Positions 61,430-64,000 of a DNA stretch of 64,000 bases are shown piece by piece. Origin of the DNA: an uncultured Oscillospiraceae bacterium (GTDB taxonomy: Bacteria > Bacillota > Clostridia > Oscillospirales > Oscillospiraceae); NCBI GenBank assembly GCA_947631865.1, contig CANRNF010000001.1:1-64000 (forward strand), written 5' to 3'. Below the pieces are notes generated by a model. It searched no databases. It saw nothing but the letters and a program-made list of their open reading frames with translations, and was not told the DNA's origin. The position numbers and the translations under genes are program-made. Within the stretch, counting starts at the first letter, position 1. Every line of letters starts with the position of its first letter.

Positions 61430-62175
61430 CAACTTGGCTCGAAAGCCCGGAGCATGACCCCTATCGCAACCTGGCCGTTGAGAAACTGCTGCTGGACTGG
61501 TGTGACGCCGGACCGACCCTGTATCTGTGGCAGAACGAGCAGACGGTGGTGATCGGCCGGAATCAGGATGCGCAGCTGGAATGCCGGACGGACCTGTTGG
61601 AGAGCGAAGGCGGTCATCTGGCCCGCCGGCTGTCCGGCGGCGGCGCAGTGTATCACGATCTGGGAAATCTGAATTTCAGCTTTTTGGCTGCCGAACGGGA
61701 CTATGACGTGCCAAGACAGCTGGACGTTGTCTGCCGCGCTGTGGAGAGCTTTGGTCTGCGGGCGGTCTTCTCCGGCCGGAACGATTTAGAGATTGGCGGC
61801 CGGAAGTTTTCAGGGAATGCATTTTATGAGCGGGGCGGTCGGCACTGCCATCACGGGACGGTGCTGGTTGATGTGGACAGAAGCGCCATGGCACGATATC
61901 TCACTGTGCCTGAGGACAAGCTGGCCTCCAAGGGCGTTGCTTCCGTGCAGGCCCGGATCGTGAATCTGCGGGAGCTTTCGCCGGATGTCACTGTGGAAAG
62001 GATGAAAACGGCGCTGCTGGATGCCTTTGCGTTCGTATATGGAGGGTGGTGCCGGCAGTTGGATATATCCGTGCTGGACAAGGACGTTTTGGAGACTGCG
62101 GCCGCCCGGTTCTGCGATCCGGCATGGATATATGGCGGACGGTCAGTGTTACAGGAGGATAGATGTGAAATATGA
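61426..62175 (+). CDS. lplA: Lipoate-protein ligase (LplA-like)
   Basis: A 249-residue adenylating ligase that attaches lipoate to the lipoyl-domain Lys, most likely that of the GcvH encoded just upstream. It has ARRLSGGGAVYHDLGNLNFSF (residues ~68-88) and the catalytic Lys in GGRKFSGNAF. It is shorter than the ~330 residues of E. coli LplA, so the small C-terminal accessory domain is reduced, as in many Firmicutes enzymes. The start overlaps gcvH by ATGA and the end overlaps lpd by 11 bases. Confidence 0.92.
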   Translation: MTTWLESPEHDPYRNLAVEKLLLDWCDAGPTLYLWQNEQTVVIGRNQDAQLECRTDLLESEGGHLARRLSGGGAVYHDLGNLNFSFLAAERDYDVPRQLDVVCRAVESFGLRAVFSGRNDLEIGGRKFSGNAFYERGGRHCHHGTVLVDVDRSAMARYLTVPEDKLASKGVASVQARIVNLRELSPDVTVERMKTALLDAFAFVYGGWCRQLDISVLDKDVLETAAARFCDPAWIYGGRSVLQEDRCEI

Positions 62176-63532
62176 TCTCGTGGTCATAGGCGGAGGCCCC
62201 GGCGGGTATACCGCAGCTGCCCGGGCGGCGGAGCTGGGGATGATGACAGCCATAGTGGAGATGGATGCCCTGGGAGGCACATGCCTCAATCGAGGGTGCA
62301 TCCCCACGGCCTGTATGCTCCACGCTGGGGTTCTTTGCAGACGGACGCGGGAGAGCGGTCGGTTCGGGATCATGACCCAGGACGTGACACTGGACTATGG
62401 GCGGCTGCTGGCATACCGGAGCGAGACGGTCAGGACCATGGTGCAGGGCGTGGAGCAAATACTGGAACGAAACAGGATCGTGCGTTTCTCCGGGCGGGGG
62501 ACGCTCCTGCCGGGCCTGCGTGTACGCGTCACTGCGGACTGTGTCCAAACGGAGCTTGCAGCCGGCGCTGTTTTGCTGGCAACCGGCTCGGCAGCACGGG
62601 TGCCGGATATCCCCGGCATCGACCTGCCCGGCGTTACGGACAGCGAGGGCGCGCTGACGTGGGACAGCCTGCCGGAGAGCGTAACGGTCATCGGCGGCGG
62701 GGTGATCGGCGTGGAATATGCCCAGATCTTTGCGGATCTGGGGAGCCGCGTGACACTGCTGGGCACCCGGGACCGTCTGCTGCCATCCATGGATCGGGAG
62801 ATATCGCAGAATCTCAAAATGATCCTGAAAAAGCGCGGGGTAGATATACACACCGGTGTGACGGTCAGGCAGATCGGACGGGAGGGAGAGTCGCTGTGCT
62901 GCATATATGCGGAGAGGGACGCGGAAAAACAGGTCCTGTCTCAGCGGGTCCTCTATGCCGTGGGCCGTGTGCCGAAGACCGAGGGGCTCTTTGAGGGCGT
63001 GACTGTAAATATGGACAACGGTCGTATCCTGGTGGACAGTCATTTCATGACCGACCTGGAGGGCGTGTACGCAGTCGGTGACGCGGTGGGCGGTTCGACG
63101 GCCCATTTGGCGGCGGCCCAGGGGACTGCTGCGGCGGAGCGCATAGCGGGAAAGGCGTCCAGCATAGATGTGGATACGGTTCCTGACTGCATATATACCA
63201 ATCCAGAGATCGCCTCTGTCGGCCTCACGGAGCGACAGGCCAGAGAGGCTGGATATTCGGTCAAGGTCGGAAGGGGACTAACAGGCCGCAATGGCCGCTC
63301 TGCAGCATCGGGAGAGGAAAGGGGCTTTGTCAAGCTCGTAGCATCGGTGGACGACGGGACGATCCTGGGGGCACAGCTCATGTGTGCGTGCGCGGGAGAT
63401 ATGTTGGGGGAACTGGTCAGCGCCGTCTCCAACCATTTTACTGCGGGACAGCTCCTGCGGGCCATCCGACCGCATCCAACCTACAACGAGATACTACGTG
63501 ATGCGATCCAGGATCTGAATGAGAACGATTGA
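62165..63532 (+). CDS. lpd: Dihydrolipoamide dehydrogenase (Lpd)
   Basis: A 455-residue FAD flavoprotein disulphide reductase that reoxidises or reduces lipoyl groups with NAD(H). It shows VVIGGGPGGYTAA at the N terminus, the redox pair GGTCLNRGCIPT, the NAD motif VIGGGVIGVEYAQIF, and the C-terminal HPTYNEI (active-site His). Where most relatives have PTK after the second Cys, this one has PTAC. The start is GTG 62165, seven bases after GGAGG and inside the lplA gene. It is the last intact gene of the 35-kb run. Confidence 0.93.
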   Translation: MKYDLVVIGGGPGGYTAAARAAELGMMTAIVEMDALGGTCLNRGCIPTACMLHAGVLCRRTRESGRFGIMTQDVTLDYGRLLAYRSETVRTMVQGVEQILERNRIVRFSGRGTLLPGLRVRVTADCVQTELAAGAVLLATGSAARVPDIPGIDLPGVTDSEGALTWDSLPESVTVIGGGVIGVEYAQIFADLGSRVTLLGTRDRLLPSMDREISQNLKMILKKRGVDIHTGVTVRQIGREGESLCCIYAERDAEKQVLSQRVLYAVGRVPKTEGLFEGVTVNMDNGRILVDSHFMTDLEGVYAVGDAVGGSTAHLAAAQGTAAAERIAGKASSIDVDTVPDCIYTNPEIASVGLTERQAREAGYSVKVGRGLTGRNGRSAASGEERGFVKLVASVDDGTILGAQLMCACAGDMLGELVSAVSNHFTAGQLLRAIRPHPTYNEILRDAIQDLNEND

Positions 63533-63562
63533 CAGGTCCGAGGTCCTATGTATTCGCAGATA

Positions 63563-63599
63563 AAGTACCGGTGCGTCTCATATCAGGGCACCGGTACTT
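63563..63599 (+). terminator. Perfect hairpin after lpd
   Basis: AAGTACCGGTGC pairs fully with GCACCGGTACTT over a 13-base loop, 30 bases after the lpd stop. The following GATTATTCTC is only weakly T-rich. It probably ends the polysaccharide operon. Confidence 0.7.
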
Positions 63600-63689
63600 G
63601 ATTATTCTCTGCAAAAAGGCAATAATAGGCTGATGCGCAGGACCTTTTCTCTGCGGAGCGGATATTTGCAGCATATGAGAGGGAATGAG

Positions 63690-63849
63690 ATGCGATACGA
63701 TTATCTGATCGTCGGCGCAGGCCTGTATGGCGCTGTACTTGCTGCCGTTCAACATGTACACCTTCACCGGGTGTGGGCGTGACGACGCCGGAGGAGGCCG
63801 AGGTAAAGATAGAGGAGCAGCGGCGTGTAGCTGGCATCACGGGGCCGAA
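63690..63849 (+). pseudogene. Decayed UDP-galactopyranose mutase gene
   Basis: Begins MRYDYLIVGAGLYGAVLA like the intact Glf at 47350, then jumps past ~80 codons to LPFNMYTF and, in shifted frames, TPEEAEVKIEEQRR and AGITGP. An internal deletion and frameshifts make it non-functional. The sequence after it (63850-64000) holds a perfect hairpin TTGCCGCCGG/CCGGCGGCAA (63864-63893) and no recognisable gene. Confidence 0.85.
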
Positions 63850-64000
63850 CTGGGCGTATAATATTGCCGCCGGACAGAGACGGCCGGCGGCAAGAGGAAG
63901 GTCAGGATACAGTGTTTGAGGAGAGGGTAGACACGGCGCGCGGACGGCTGTCCGCGGACTGGAAGTATACGGCAAGGACAAAGACAAGCGCCTTAGGAGT

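Noticed and set aside
1-64000. tRNA, rRNA or replication origin
   Set aside because: I saw no cloverleaf-type sequence, rRNA segment or DnaA-box cluster; a covariance-model scan would be needed to exclude a tRNA.

Overview
The window looks like a chromosome segment of a GC-rich, gut-type Clostridia (Oscillospiraceae-like) bacterium. The evidence is strong AGGAGG-type ribosome binding sites, a PdaB-like deacetylase, a Tn4451-type large serine recombinase, a sortase-type surface protein and Wzx/Wzy polysaccharide genes without outer-membrane export genes. This is inference from gene content; no rRNA or marker gene is present.

Layout. (1) 2-6635: end of a sugar ABC transporter ATPase, then kduI, kduD, an esterase, a TIM-barrel isomerase and a GH94-type phosphorylase. 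This is a uronate/oligosaccharide utilisation operon closed by a strong terminator. (2) 6796-8725: an sbnA-sbnB pair for L-2,3-diaminopropionate. (3) 8804-27106: a PdaB-like polysaccharide deacetylase gene split by a ~17.5 kb element (about 9002-26529). The element has 19/21 matching terminal inverted repeats and a short target duplication, and the two gene halves rejoin in frame. It carries a zinc-ribbon protein, two tyrosine-recombinase-like proteins, an XRE regulator, a promoter-inversion module driving a 2236-residue adhesin, a large serine recombinase, small accessory genes and a probable ~90-nt structured RNA. (4) 27225-28361: a second promoter-inversion module. (5) 28377-63532: about 35 kb of genes on one strand. 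They encode a helicase-like first gene, nucleotide-sugar synthesis (Ugd, Uxs, GalE, Glf), a fused pair of initiating sugar transferases, glycosyltransferases (GT4, GT8, GT9, two GT2), a CDP-polyol module, Wzy, Wzx, ADP-heptose synthesis (HldE, GmhA, GmhB) and an acyl-decoration module (SGNH, FkbH-like, ACP, MaoC, SDR, MBOAT). The run ends in an unusual 2-hydroxyacyl-CoA dehydratase / GcvH / LplA / Lpd cassette. (6) 63533-64000: a hairpin and a decayed glf copy.

How it works together. Two homologous XerC/D-like recombinases each sit just upstream of a ~240-260 bp segment bounded by a perfect 24-bp inverted repeat. Each segment holds one consensus TTGACA-17-TATAAT promoter and, at the other end, a terminator firing the opposite way. 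As sequenced, the adhesin switch is OFF (promoter points away, terminator faces the gene) and the polysaccharide switch is ON. A second layer of variation appears to be homopolymeric G tracts inside polysaccharide genes. Four reading-frame-compatible tracts are exactly G9. Two FkbM methyltransferase genes are frameshifted at G10 and G7, and G9 would repair both. The locus therefore seems to combine whole-operon switching with gene-by-gene slippage. Direct repeats, a recombinase scrap and a recombination half-site mark places where gene cassettes were inserted.

All calls come from reading the sequence and knowledge of families. No database search was run.
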